Source of the DNA: Polytrichum commune
Lineage: Eukaryota; Streptophyta; Polytrichopsida; Polytrichales; Polytrichaceae
Reading direction: 5' to 3'
Length of the DNA: 64,000 nt
Assembly: GCA_950295325.1 (NCBI GenBank)
Contig: OX485803.1
Coordinates: 25,976,001 to 26,040,000, forward strand
Shown here one piece after another: positions 11,261-22,674 of the stretch (within the stretch, counting starts at the first letter, position 1; each line of letters begins with the position of its first letter). The notes beneath the pieces were generated by a model. It was not told the DNA's origin and did no database searches. It saw only the letters and a program-made list of their open reading frames with translations. A program made the position numbers and the translations under genes.

Positions 11261-12894
11261 ACCAGATTCAAATCATGTGTTCAGGAGAGAACCTTTGTTT
11301 GTTGGTTTAGGCGGAAACTCTCAGCGCTTGGGTGGAGGTTATTAATGGTAGATGTTAAAGAATCTTTTATCTACCTCAAGATAGATGGCCATTCTTACTA
11401 CACCATTCATGGTATTTAGTGTCACGTACACTTATTTGCAAAGAGCCTAAACTAGATATCTAGAAGTTTCAAAGTGTTACACCCATCAATTGCCAATAGA
11501 TTCCATTTGTCAGCATAAGTAACTTCTTTTAAGTGAAAATTTATCTACATTATGACATTGAGAGTAGTAAATCAGGATCCTTCAAATGATAGTCTTGCGA
11601 TTCAGTATGCAAGGTGAAGATATATCGACAAGTGTCATGTGTGTACATTTTAGTATGCAAGAGAAAAATATACTTGGACATATTGATGCCAAGTGTCATT
11701 TGTGTATACTTTTTAATCAACTTGTAGAGCATTGTATAGCATAGACATACACCTCATAACATTATTGAACATACTCATGCCTAGGTAGTAGTAAGATTTG
11801 GGCAAACCAACCCATACACTCGTTCCTTGTTGGATGCCTAAACCCTTGCCTCCAAGGAACCAGTGTACGGGTTGGTTCGCCCCAGCCGTAGTAGTCTGCA
11901 CACTTGAACATCAAGTGTCATGACGTGACACTTACGATGAAGTTGTTAATGATCAACGTCACCTAGCATACGCCTCAAAATTGGGTAAGTGGCACTATTA
12001 CACATGTGACACCAAATAACATAAACAATTTGCTCCATTCTAGACCATTATCGGGTTCTACCAATACTCGTACCAGTTCCTAACTTGGGATTCAACCATC
12101 TCTACTGGTGCTTGCTACTTGTTCCAGCCTGTCTATTGGAATGAGGTTGTGTACTGGTCGACCTTAGAAGTATGAATAGGAGACTTATGCCACCTCCCCA
12201 CCTGACTTTACCAAATAACCAAAGTCTTTCCTAAAACCCGGGTAAGCTCCCTCGGTTATAGGGGAGGCATCCGGCTATCCCAATGCACCTACAAGAACTT
12301 GCTCCGGAGATTTTTTAGTAGGTTTTAGTTAAGTAGCTTTCACACATGTTCATGGTTTTATCCTCCAAGCAATGAATGTTGGATAGTTTTTGTCCCATCC
12401 CCAAATGCCTTACTACTCATCCATCTTACCATCGGTTTTTGTTAATGAAGCTCCTCGTACCCTCATAACTAAGACTGAAAAACAACCAATCACAAGGGCG
12501 GGAGGTGACACTTTTAAAAGTCCTATATTCTTGCCTCATGTCTAGGTACCGATGGGAGGGTCAGTGCTTGGGACTTAAAACCTCCACTTCTAAGCCATGC
12601 CACATCATTTGCCAACTAGGCAGGGCACTAGATAATGTCGATGGTGTGGAGGCCGTGTTTTTAAACCAACTTTTAGGCTTTGCTAAAGTCAGGTGGGGAG
12701 GGGGGCATTAACATTCTACCGCATCTTCATGCATACTGCTTGTGTCACCACTTGCAGTAGCTGACATCACTAAGTTATCTTATCTTATCCCAAGGATCTG
12801 CTACTCTGTCCGTGACTTTTAATCGAATATATCACCCTCTGTCAACACCATTCCTTTTGCTACCATGTATCTTACTGCTTCAAATCTATCGTAC
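11261..12894. other. intergenic with a short dispersed repeat
   Basis: No gene is supported. The stretch near 11407-11457 (GGTATTTAGTGTCAC followed by ATTTGCAAAG and GCCTAA) recurs near 49448-49493, so a dispersed repeat end lies here. Confidence 0.35.
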
Positions 12895-13667
12895 TACTGT
12901 TCTCCCTCTTTAGTATGGCACGTTTGGTGAACACAAAAAAGGTCGTATTATCGAGGTGTCGTCTTCTCTTTAATATGACAAATGGTGTAAAGTTGTTGTA
13001 TTAATTGAGGGAATATGAAACCATAAGTAATATGAGCTTCAAAATATATATAACGAGTTAAAGTAATATAGATGGTATGGAATGATAACTTGTAACTCTA
13101 AACAAACACGAATATTTTCAAGAACTCTTGAACTAGGAGTCCAAGGATCTCTAGTGTTGCCTGCCCAAGTTAGCAACTGTCGTCTTATGTAAATTTCATA
13201 CTAACTTTTGAAGACTAATCATTTCATTAACACCAAAATATAAAGAGTTCTCTAATAAGAAACTAGACAACAATGATGCATGACGTTCAGCATCAAGATA
13301 CTAGTGATATTATATCACCCGTGTACAAGACAACATACTAGGCAGGAGGCCACTCTAACCCTAACTATGTCCATTCTACACTAGTAACCCTAATTATCAT
13401 TAAGTTCCCAGTGATAAGTTAAGTTCCCAAGTAGTTCCCAAGTGAAAATGGATGTAGTATTTAGATGTACCTAACATAGATGAAAAGAATTTTAGCATTA
13501 ACTACCTCTTTAATATGACAATACAGAGATTCTAAATGTCACATTATTGAGTGTTGTAGTCGTATAAAAGAGGGAGTTTTGAACTTAAAAGTTTGGTCGC
13601 ACAAAAATATGTCGTAATATCGAGGGTGTCGTATAAAGGAGTGTCGTATTAACGAGGCTGGACTGTA
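12895..13667. mobile_element. pogo/mariner-like MITE, TA target site
   Basis: The right end read inward is CAGTCCAGCCTCGTTAATAC and the left end is CTGTTCTCCCTCTTTAGTAT, an imperfect terminal inverted repeat flanked by TA on each side (element 12897-13665). Subterminal copies of a GTCGTAT..CGAGG phrase lie near both ends (12940-12960 and 13608-13655). CAGT ends with CCTC and a TA site fit plant pogo-like (Lemi-type) elements. The left end is diverged, so the call is moderate. Confidence 0.5.
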
Positions 13668-14030
13668 CATGCCTTCAACTCTTGTCCTCTCATATCCTTT
13701 CTGTGCACCTCGTTACTATTCCTCACTATTATCAACATCTAGATAGATAGAAACTCCAACCCCTTTCAAGCAAGGGGCCGGCGTGAATAAAGTGTCCGTT
13801 CGTAATGCCAATGACCCGATGCCCACTGGACAAGGGGACATTGGGACAAATACTACTCTCCCCTTTCGAGAATGGACACTATAGTGACACACTATACAAG
13901 TTCCTAGCTAGCCACTAGTGCCTTGAAGATACCGGACATGATATCCCCCCAAAGGACTTTGAGGTACCCGTACAACAAGGTCCAAGGACCCCCCACCATA
14001 GTTGGGTGGACTAAGGTGGTGAGCACCACG
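13668..14030. other. intergenic, nothing recognised
   Basis: No ORF or repeat that I can support. Confidence 0.3.
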
Positions 14031-14076
14031 CCGGCATGGGGAATAGAACCCACAACCTCCTCATTGGGGGTCATGA
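14031..14076 (-). mobile_element. tRNA-derived SINE, B-box half
   Basis: On the minus strand a B-box-like GGTTCTATTCC (14040-14050) follows the 17 bases 14060-14076 (plus strand CTCATTGGGGGTCATGA). The same 17 bases occur at 29320-29336 next to an A-box-like TGGCTTGGTGG. Together the two halves make a pol III-type SINE head split by the LINE between them. The alternative is two separate related SINE fragments. Confidence 0.45.
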
Positions 14077-14408
14077 ACTGTAAAGACCTCACCGAGGTTT
14101 AATGAGAAAATCAAAGTACACTCCCCAAAGGGGAAACGGGCGGGCGCCCAAACCGGGGGGGACCCTTTCGGGCCCGATGGCCTACCTACCAAACCAAACC
14201 TACCAAGGGGGGCCCAAAGCGGCAAGGAACAAAGTCAACGAGAGGGAGGGGGGAAACGGTCGCCCGGTGACAGGCGGGAGGGGCGATCCCGAGGGGGAGG
14301 GGGGGAGCCTCGGGGCTCACGGAGTCAAGACCACAGAGCGTCTCGCGTCCGATTTTTGGCGCCACGGCTTCCTTTGCGGTGGGGAGAGGGACGGCCAGTG
14401 GCCGTAGA

Positions 14409-15381
14409 TGTCGCGCACCTCTCCATGAGGAGTGCCCGAAACACCATGGGCACAAGGGGGACCCCGGAGTGACACCCGGGACTTGTGGCGCCGTTGGTGA
14501 GAGGGCCCAAGTGATCCTAGTGTGGGTGAGGGCCCCGGGCGTTGGGAACGCCTCCCACCCACGAAGACTAGGAGGCACAAGGGTAAGGCCATGAGCTATG
14601 CGTAGCTCATGGCGTGGTGATTCTAGAAAGCTCAAGAACACCTCAATCGGAGGTGTGAGCTAGGAGTTATGGCCATTTGAGTGGGGCGCTGTCCCGGGAC
14701 AGCGCCCTGGTACAGCAGTGCCTGGGAGTGATTCCCGGGACTGCCAAGGTTCAAACAGGCATAACTTCCTCACCACTTGCCCGAATGGGGCAAGTGAGGA
14801 GTCCATCGGTATCTACGTGAAGCGTAGATGAAGATGGAGTGGTTGGTTGTTATGATCAGACATCATACAAGGAAGTTATGATGGTCTGAAGCTGCAGGGG
14901 GGGTTCTAGGCCCAGCAGCTAAGGGAAAATGTCCACTTGGCCCCAACTCTTGGTAGAGAGACAAGAGGTTGGTTGACGGTGGGGTAGGGGCCCCGCGTAG
15001 AGTCCTAGAGGCTTATATGGGTGAGGTGGTGTGGCCTCACCCACCCGAGGCCGAACGGCAAGGCCTCCATGGGCTTTGGCCTATTGTGAGGCCATAGTTG
15101 CCTAGTATGGTGCGGGTTGTTGTAGTGTTGCTCCGGCAACGCGATGATCAACATAGGATTGGACTTCCATGGATGGAAGTCCACATTGGGGAAATGGGTT
15201 ACCGATTAAGGGGTGAGTCCCGAAAGCAAAGTAGGAGGGTTGGTTCCCTCCTATGAACTATTGGTCCGGGGTAAGAGGAGCTATCCATTAGCATGGCGGA
15301 ATGCGAAGGGTTAGCGCTCGTAACCTTTGCTAGAAACGAAAATTGGCAAGATTGTTAAGGGACCTAGCAAGGGTTGCGACA
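14409..15381 (+). repeat. 5' LTR
   Basis: 973 bp from TGTCGCGC to TTGCGACA, matching the LTR at 20482-21454. A TATA-like GCTTATATGGG lies near 15022 and could mark the U3 promoter. A solo copy is at 52435-53410. Confidence 0.92.
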
Positions 15382-15383
15382 CT

Positions 15384-15395
15384 TGGTATCAGAGC
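15384..15395 (+). other. primer-binding site, initiator tRNA-Met type
   Basis: TGGTATCAGAGC begins two bases after the 5' LTR. This 12-mer is the usual plant retrotransposon site complementary to the 3' end of initiator tRNA-Met. Confidence 0.9.
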
Positions 15396-16044
15396 AGGGT
15401 TCCAAGTTTTGAGCTCGCACTTTGAGAGAAACATGGCTATCAAAAATGCGGGTTATGATGGTGAGCCCGGGGTTTCCAAAAGGTTGTGAGGCTCAAATTG
15501 GAACAAGGATCATGTGCAAGTGGAATTTTACCATACCATTGGTTCTAATGACAATGGTGGGCATGAGGGTGGATTTGGTAAGGAAAATGGAGGAGTGCTT
15601 TGAAAAGGGCTCCCGCAAACGTCAAAAAACATTTGGGGCCTAGAATACCGAAAGCACCCAAAACCTTGGAGGGCATTAATGTTGGATTGAAATTCCAATT
15701 CGAAATGCTTGGAAGGTATTGATGTTGGAATGAATTTGGTGCTAATGAGGCACCCGGGGCCTCTTAAGGCCTATGTGCGCTATTCAAACGCACAAATGAA
15801 AGATACACCTAAAACGGACGAGCTTTCTAAGAAATGCATCCTTTTAGGTGGGGTTTTAAAAGCGGGTGGTGGATGCCTTGTTTAAGTCCCTAAGGCTTCT
15901 TGAGGACATGGTGGAGACCATCAAGTTTGCAAGAGCATTGAAGCCGATGGTCCCAAAGAGAAGTTTGGCGGCGCATCACCACAAGTGGCTTTAGCCAAAG
16001 TAGGTCCCAAAGAAATGAGTGCAAATTGTTTGGTCCATTTTACT

Positions 16045-16340
16045 TAGGCAAAACATGTTGGTGCCGCGGACGGAATGTTGAAAGGTGGTTTTATGCTTCC
16101 AAAGCAAATCATACTTGTGCCGCGGACGGAATGTTGGGAGGTGGGTTTGTCCTACCAAGGCAATTCATGTTCGTGCCGCGGACGGAGTGTGGGAAGGTGG
16201 CTTTGTGCTACCAAGGCAAAACATGTTTGTTTTGCGGACAAACTATTAGAAATTGGTTTTGTGGCACCAAACCAATTTGTCCCGCGGACAAAATGTTTAA
16301 AGTTGGCTTTGCGGACCAAGCCAAGCCAAGTTGCCGAGGA
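16045..16340 (+). repeat. tandem repeat in the gag region of the chromovirus
   Basis: Four to five degenerate units of about 60-66 bp share GTGCCGCGGACGGAATGTTG followed by GGTGG..TTTG and CCAAGGCAAA. Units start near 16060, 16120, 16175 and 16240; the last ones are diverged. It is open in more than one frame, so coding sense is unclear. Confidence 0.75.
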
Positions 16341-16499
16341 CCGAATGTTAGACGATGGCATTGTGGGCAAGGCTAGAAGCCTTAAGCCAAGGCCAAATCT
16401 TTTGTACCTTGAGGCTCAATGAATGGAAGAAATGTCTCATGTGTTGACAAAGAGGCTACCACTCCTTCTTGAGCCCAAAATTCACAAGGAAGTTGGGGC

Positions 16500-19400
16500 T
16501 TGCCGATTGATAGAGAAATCAAGCCCACCAAGGTGCGGTTTGGAAAGGATGAACCGCATGAAACAAAGGAGGCCGCGATGCATGTAACCTTTCAATGTGG
16601 GACATTGGATTTTTGTCAAAATTTCACAACATGTGAAATAGATGAAATGCATGTCATTGTGAAGGCCGCCTACTTTGAAACTCACATGATATATATGAGG
16701 TGCAAGCCGGTGTGCTTGCGGTGCATTATGATGGGTCATAATGGCAAAGAATTGAAGTTCAAATTGACAAGGACTCCTATGGTAGGAGGACCCAAGTTGA
16801 ATTTGGTCTTAATGAACCAAATGAAAAATAGAAAACATAATGGTCGTGGTTCAATTGGAGCAACTCCAAGGAATGTATGGGGAGGCTAGGAAAGATGGGC
16901 CTCCTCCAAACCACATTGGTGGGATGTTGATGAGATACAAGGATGTATTCACCAATGTGTTGCCCAAAAACAATTACCGCCAAGAAGTGAAAAATAACTT
17001 TGCTCAACGAGAGATTGAGTTCTTGAGGTATGTGGTGACAAAGGAAGTTGGTGGACGAACATGAAAAATGTCAAGGCAATCCAAGAAGAGAATTGGCCCT
17101 TGACTCAAGACAAGGGCTTAGGTCATTTGTTGGCCTAGCCAACTACTACCACCACTTCATTCATGGTTTTTCTAAGGTTGCTAGAACCTTAGTCAACATG
17201 TTGAAAAAAATGGCTATCCCAAGAGTGGGATGAGCCTTGTCACCAAGCCTTTGGGGAGCTCAAGAGTAACTTCTCTTCACAACATGTGGTTAAGTTTCCG
17301 GGTTTTCATGAGCATGTTGAGGTGCACATGAAGGCGAAGGACTTCACCATTGGCGGATGTTGATCCAAGATGGATAACCATTGCTTATAGGAGCATTAAA
17401 CTCCATGGTTGTAGAAGCTTGTCCAACTTGTGCAAGAAATGGCTATCCCAAGAGTGGGATGAGCCTTGCCACCAAGTCTTTGAGGAGCTTAAGACCAAGT
17501 TCCTCTTTACCACCCGTGTTCAAGTTCGCGGAGCTTGAAAAAACCTTTTGAGGTGCATACGGGGGGCGAGGACTTTACCATTGGCGGATGTTAATGCAAG
17601 ATGGATGGCCATTGCATATGAGAGCATGAAGCTCGATGGTTGTCCGACTTGTGAAAGAAATGGCTATCCCAAGAGTGGGACTAGCCTTGTCACCAAGTCT
17701 TTGGGAAGCTTAAGACCAAGTTCTCTTCGCCGCCCGTGCTCAAGTTCGCGGAGCTTGACAAACCTTTTGAGGTGCATACGGGGGTGAGTGCCTTTGCCAA
17801 TGGTGGATTATGTGTAATTGGATGGCCATTGTATATGGGAGCATGAAGCTCGATGGTTGTCAAAGAAGACAACCAACTCATGACAAAGAACTTCTTTGCC
17901 GTAGTGCATTGCTTGAAGATGTGGCAACACTATTTGGGGTCGCACAAAGTAAAGGTCTACAAGGACAATGTGTCCTAAAAGTATTTTGACATACAAGCGC
18001 AAGTGAGCGCCAAGTCATTGCGTTGGCATGATAGCTTGGCGCTTATGAAGGTGGATTTGGTCCACAAACCGGACCGTGGAAATGTGGTGCCGGATGCGCT
18101 AAGTAGACGGGAAGAGTTCCAAGCAATGAGAACCATCCAAACCTTGTGGCTAATGTGTGCCGGCGAAGGAAACTTGTGATGCAAGATACGGGAGGGGTAA
18201 ATTTACTACCCCAAAGCACAAATGTTTTTAGGTGAGCTTCGCAAGAGCAAGGTGCTCAAAGAGGTTAAGTTGGTGGACGAATTGTTCAAGTGTAAACAAA
18301 GTCGGGTGTATGTGCCACAAGGCAAGTTGAGGCTATCGGTTTTGAAGGAAGAATGTGATAGTCCTATTGCCGGCCATAGAGGAGAAAGAAAAAGCCGCCA
18401 TAGAATGGTGTCATGGGGGTACCATTGGCGGTGCATAAAGAAGGATATAACCCACTTTGTGAAGGCTTGGATGAAGTGCCAAGTGAACCGACCCTCTTCC
18501 CAAAAGCAAGGCGGTTTCTTGCAACCGTTGCCTATCCCGTCGGGGCCATGGCATAGTATGTGCATGGACTTGATCACAAGTTTGTCGGAGTCACATGGGT
18601 ATGATGCCATCTTGTTGATGGTAGAGCGGTTTGCCAAGTTGGCACACATGGTGCCAATTGTGGGAACCGCCACCGCGTTGGAGACCGCATAGCCTTTTCT
18701 CAAAGGATGGTTGAGGCACCACGGGTTGCCAAGAGTGATTGTGTGGGATCAAGATCCAAAGTTCACAAGTGCATTTTCAATGCAATTCTCTAAGGAGGTC
18801 GGATGAAACTAAGGTTTACCACGGCCTTGCATTCCCAAATGAATGGGAAAGCGGAGCATGTGAATGTAGTCTTGAAGCAATACTTGAGGAACTTGGTGGG
18901 GGCGGACCAAGGAGATTGGGCGGTCTATGTGGGTCGAGCGGAGTGTAATTGCAATGTAGCCACGCACTTGGCTACCAAGGGGTGGTCTTTGGTGGTGGCT
19001 TATGGAGTGGATGCGCTCCAACCTATTAACCTAGCTCTCGAGGGGGCACATTCAACACTAGAGTTCAACCAAGATGGTGAGGACTTGGCCAAGGATGGTA
19101 AACAAGTCTTGGAGATGACCAAGTTGTTGGTGGAGAAAGCCCGAAGGTGCTACGGAGTGCAAATCAATGCCGGAAGATGCGAAGTGGAGTATGAGGTGGG
19201 CCAATAAGGTGTTGTTGAATGTGGACAACTTCACCTTGCCCAAAGGCCTTACTTCAAAAGTTCATGTCCAAAATTGGAGCTTCGTTTTCCATTGTGGAAC
19301 AAGTGTTCAAGGACATGTATAAGTTGGAATTACCGCCGGAGATCAAAGTGCATCCGACATTTCATGTCTCATTACGAAAGTCATTTAAGGACGACACCTT

Positions 19401-19668
19401 GTGGCCCGATCACAAGCAAGTGATTAGGCCACCTCCCGACCTTGTGGAGGTCATTTGGAACATGAGGTAGGAGGGCACCCTCAAGTGTAGGAAGCCCAAG
19501 TGAAAATGAAAAAATGTACAAAAGAGTACTTGGTGAAATGGTGAGGATACCATGAAAAAGAAACCGTTTGGGTGGCGGCAAGAGACATGGTGAACACCAA
19601 TGAATTGGTGAAGCACTTTGAAGAAACTAAGGCTAAGGATTCCAATAAAATGAAGCGTAGGCATTGAT
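16500..19668 (+). pseudogene. gypsy pol remnant: protease, RNase H, integrase, chromodomain
   Basis: Degenerate pol in shifting frames. Protease-linker remnant at about 16500-16800 (IKPTKVRFGKDEP, NFTTCEIDEM, KLTRTPMVGGPKLNLV). At 16920-17030 the text jumps from the region before RT (YKDVFTNVLPKNN) to its end (QREIEFLRYVVTKE), and no YxDD motif is seen, so the RT palm is deleted. RNase H-proximal sequence follows (FVGLANYYHHFIHGFSKVA) and is triplicated. Integrase is at 18222-19207: zinc-binding region with altered residues (AGHRGERKS; WMKCQVN), first Asp in CMDLITSL, second in VWDQDPKFTS, Glu in NGKAEHVNVVLKQYL. An integrase tail ends HPTFHVSL. A chromodomain (EYLVKW, stop, GYHEKETVWVAARDM) ends at TGA 19666-19668. 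Many stops and frameshifts rule out function. Confidence 0.88.
17210..17860 (+). repeat. triplicated RT/RNase H junction segment
   Basis: Three tandem copies of a 221-229 bp segment start with ATGGCTATCCCAAGAG at 17210, 17439 and 17660. Each encodes the same stretch, recognisable as EWDEPCHQxFxELK, then KFxELxKPFEVHT, DFTIGG, and IAYxSxKL, the connection between RT and RNase H. Copies are diverged and frameshifted against each other. Confidence 0.85.
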
Positions 19669-20469
19669 GAGGACATCAATCTCCTTTAGTGGGGGAGAGA
19701 CGCTAGTAGCACACTTAGCTTCGAGGTTAATTATGCCACAACATGAACTTGTTCTTTGGCTTGAGGGAATAAAGTCCAAACTTTAGTGGTGCAAAGAGAA
19801 AAGTATGAGATGAGGTCCTAGTCTTGTACTTGTGCTTGGTTAATGGAAGAGGGGGAATAGATATGCCAAACTAGGTTGGGTAAGCCGAGTAATTGGGGGC
19901 CATGGCTTGGAGGGGCCTTGGATAAAACCAAGAAACTTCTTCGTTATGGGCTTGCCCGGGCGGGGGCAAGGTGATGGCGCGTGCTCATAAAAGTGCTACC
20001 CGCGAGCTAACGAGAGTTGGCGCATGGGAGTCATGAACCCATGTCTCGAAAGAGCAAAGTGGGAACCGAGTCGGGCGGGACTTGGCATCACCCCCGTGCG
20101 ATCGAGGCGTGGCTTAACAATGGAAAGCCATCTCGGAGTTGCAACCGAGACAACTTAGTGGAAGCGTTGAGGTCTCGCCTAGATGTGTCACGTTAGGCTA
20201 GTGGAGCCTAACGGGGGAGGCCCCAAAGGCGGGGCAACCCATGTGAGTCCCGAAGTAGGTGGGTCTAGTATAGGTTAGGTCTTTGGATGAGAGATCCAAA
20301 GTCGCTAACGGACCACCTAGGAACGACACCTTTGGGACTATGCCAAATTTGAAGATGCATTGTGGGGGTCGCGCCCTAAGGTAAACACAATGCCGCACCA
20401 TAGAGGATGGCAACTTGAGAATTGGTGTGCCGACTACGAGTATAGTCGATGAGGGCATCGACTCCGTTT

Positions 20470-20481
20470 GGTGGGGGTGAG
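20470..20481 (+). other. polypurine tract
   Basis: The purine-rich run GGTGGGGGTGAG, interrupted by two T residues, directly precedes the 3' LTR and is the expected plus-strand primer. Confidence 0.75.
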
Positions 20482-21454
20482 TGTCGCGCACCTCTCCATG
20501 AGGAGTGCCCGAAACACCATGGGCACAAGGGGGACCCCGGAGTGACACCCGGGACTTGTGGCGCCGTTGGTGAGAGGGCCCAAGTGATCCTAGTGTGGGT
20601 GAGGGCCCCGGGCGTTGGGAACGCCTCCCACCCACGAAGACTAGGAGGCACAAGGGTAAGGCCATGAGCTATGCGTAGCTCATGGCGTGGTGATTCTAGA
20701 AAGCTCAAGAACACCTCAATCGGAGGTGTGAGCTAGGAGTTATGGCCATTTGAGTGGGGCGCTGTCCCGGGACAGCGCCCTGGTACAGCAGTGCCTGGGA
20801 GTGATTCCCGGGACTGCCAAGGTTCAAACAGGCATAACTTCCTCACCACTTGCCCGAATGGGGCAAGTGAGGAGTCCATCGGTATCTACGTGAAGCGTAG
20901 ATGAAGATGGAGTGGTTGGTTGTTATGATCAGACATCATACAAGGAAGTTATGATGGTCTGAAGCTGCAGGGGGGGTTCTAGGCCCAGCAGCTAAGGGAA
21001 AATGTCCACTTGGCCCCAACTCTTGGTAGAGAGACAAGAGGTTGGTTGACGGTGGGGTAGGGGCCCCGCGTAGAGTCCTAGAGGCTTATATGGGTGAGGT
21101 GGTGTGGCCTCACCCACCCGAGGCCGAACGGCAAGGCCTCCATGGGCTTTGGCCTATTGTGAGGCCATAGTTGCCTAGTATGGTGCGGGTTGTTGTAGTG
21201 TTGCTCCGGCAACGCGATGATCAACATAGGATTGGACTTCCATGGATGGAAGTCCACATTGGGGAAATGGGTTACCGATTAAGGGGTGAGTCCCGAAAGC
21301 AAAGTAGGAGGGTTGGTTCCCTCCTATGAACTATTGGTCCGGGGTAAGAGGAGCTATCCATTAGCATGGCGGAATGCGAAGGGTTAGCGCTCGTAACCTT
21401 TGCTAGAAACGAAAATTGGCAAGATTGTTAAGGGACCTAGCAAGGGTTGCGACA
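20482..21454 (+). repeat. 3' LTR
   Basis: 973 bp, same ends and same sequence by eye as the 5' LTR. It is followed by the second GTAGA target copy. About 810 bp of non-coding 3' sequence lies between the chromodomain stop and this LTR. Confidence 0.92.
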
Positions 21455-21468
21455 GTAGAGGGGGTTTC

Positions 21469-22674
21469 TCAATCGTAAGCGTCCAGCAAGCTGATGCTCT
21501 GGGGATCCCACTCTATTTCAAAATTGCAGCGAGCTTCGCCTAGGTTTGTTGCCCATCTGTACATGCCCAGGAAGGAGCCGGAGGAGTACTCTTTGCCGCG
21601 GATCATTCGGAGGCACTCCTCCTTCAAAATTGGTCGGGCCGGGGGTTCCTCGTCAAGCCGCGCTGGTGTCGCCTCCCTAGGGTTTTTCCCCTTTTGGATC
21701 TCCTGAAGAAGGTCGTCAACTTCTTGGTCTATTCGTTCTTCAAAGGTGGCCGCAGAGATGCCGAGTTTCTTCTGTATAAATCGGTACGGGTCGGGTCTTG
21801 GTGCCGGAGCGGCGCTGGCCTTGTAATGATCTAAGGGGGTTCGGCTACTGTGCTGAGGCGGTTCCAGTGTAGTCCTCTCTGGCTGGTTGGTGGGTGTCTC
21901 AATCGGGTGGAAATCATTCGGTAGAAAGTTTGCTGAGACGTCCCATCTCCTGGCGGTCCGGTGTGAGGGTCTCTTCGGTGATTCCTGGCGTCCTCCTATC
22001 CGCGGTCCGAATCGGCATCGTATTTTTTGTCGGCTTCTTGGTCTGTGAGGGGGAGGGGCTTCTGCGAGAGGTGGAGCGTCTTCGTTGCTTGTTACAGGTA
22101 TGCTTTCTTGATCTTTTCCTGGGTGTGCAGCTCTTCTGATGCATTTCTTCTTGTTCCTGCTGCGTATTGGTTGCTTTGATGTCCCCGCCCTATTCGTCTC
22201 TCGCTTGTCGTGTGGTGTGAGTTCCCTGTTTGTAAGAGGTTGAAGTGGTGGTCGGTCCTTTGAGGCTGTAGATCTATTGCTTTGAGGTTGGGGGTTGCTA
22301 GGAGGTTGGGTGTTGTGCTGTGTGCGTTGGTTCTGGTCCTCTGTATCTGTGGCTGTGCTACCTGTTCTTCGGGTGGGTGTCGCGATAGGATTGTCCTGAT
22401 TTGGGGATACTGGTTCCTCCCGTGTGTGTGCTGGTCTCCAGTTCTGTGCGATTCCGTTCAGAAATTCGTCTATTCTCTCTTCAAGGTTGGGTTGAGTCAT
22501 GAACTCGGCTTCAGGGTCTGGGGATGGGGAGAGTCGGTTTATTCTGATGGGCGGTACCAGCCATGCCCCGAGTTCTCTTGGGAGGAAGTTCTGGTGGGGT
22601 GTGAGATTCCACCGGATTGTGTCTCCATTTCTCCTCCCAAAGATGTTTTCGCTGTCCACACTGTGAGAAAGCAA
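21469..22674 (-). pseudogene. LINE C-terminal region, shifted -1 relative to ORF2
   Basis: An open frame of 401 codons overlaps the end of the ORF2 frame (22539-22674) and continues to a TAA/TGA-type stop at 21469. Near its start it reads FGRRNGDTIRWNLTPHQ, which looks like the natural continuation of LINE protein, so ORF2 probably ran on into this frame before a single-base change near 22640-22660; an AAAA run lies there. The middle is Pro/Arg/Thr-rich and disordered. The last 100 residues are charged and helical-looking (FEERIDQEVDDLLQEIQK) and end FEIEWDPQSISLLDAYD. A third LINE ORF or programmed -1 frameshifting are alternatives. The stop is only 14 bp from the nested LTR element. Confidence 0.6.

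Larger units (their letters stand above)
14404..21459 (+). mobile_element. Ty3/gypsy chromovirus-type LTR retrotransposon, TSD GTAGA
   Basis: A 7,046-bp element (14409-21454) has two 973-bp LTRs that begin TGTCGCGC and end TTGCGACA, and a 5-bp target duplication GTAGA (14404-14408 and 21455-21459). Order: LTR, initiator-Met primer-binding site, gag-like region with tandem repeats, protease remnant, broken RT/RNase H, integrase with HHCC-like and catalytic blocks, chromodomain, polypurine tract, LTR. Integrase after RT places it in Ty3/gypsy, and the terminal chromodomain in the chromoviruses. By eye the two LTRs read the same throughout, so insertion is recent, yet pol is full of stops and lacks the RT core. 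It must have been copied by proteins from another element. It sits in the 3' part of the LINE. Confidence 0.92.

Noticed and set aside
14186-14641. ORFs over the LTR start, repeated at 20376-20714 and 52305-52667
   Set aside because: They recur because the LTR is repeated. They run into the LTR from different flanks and share no protein family.
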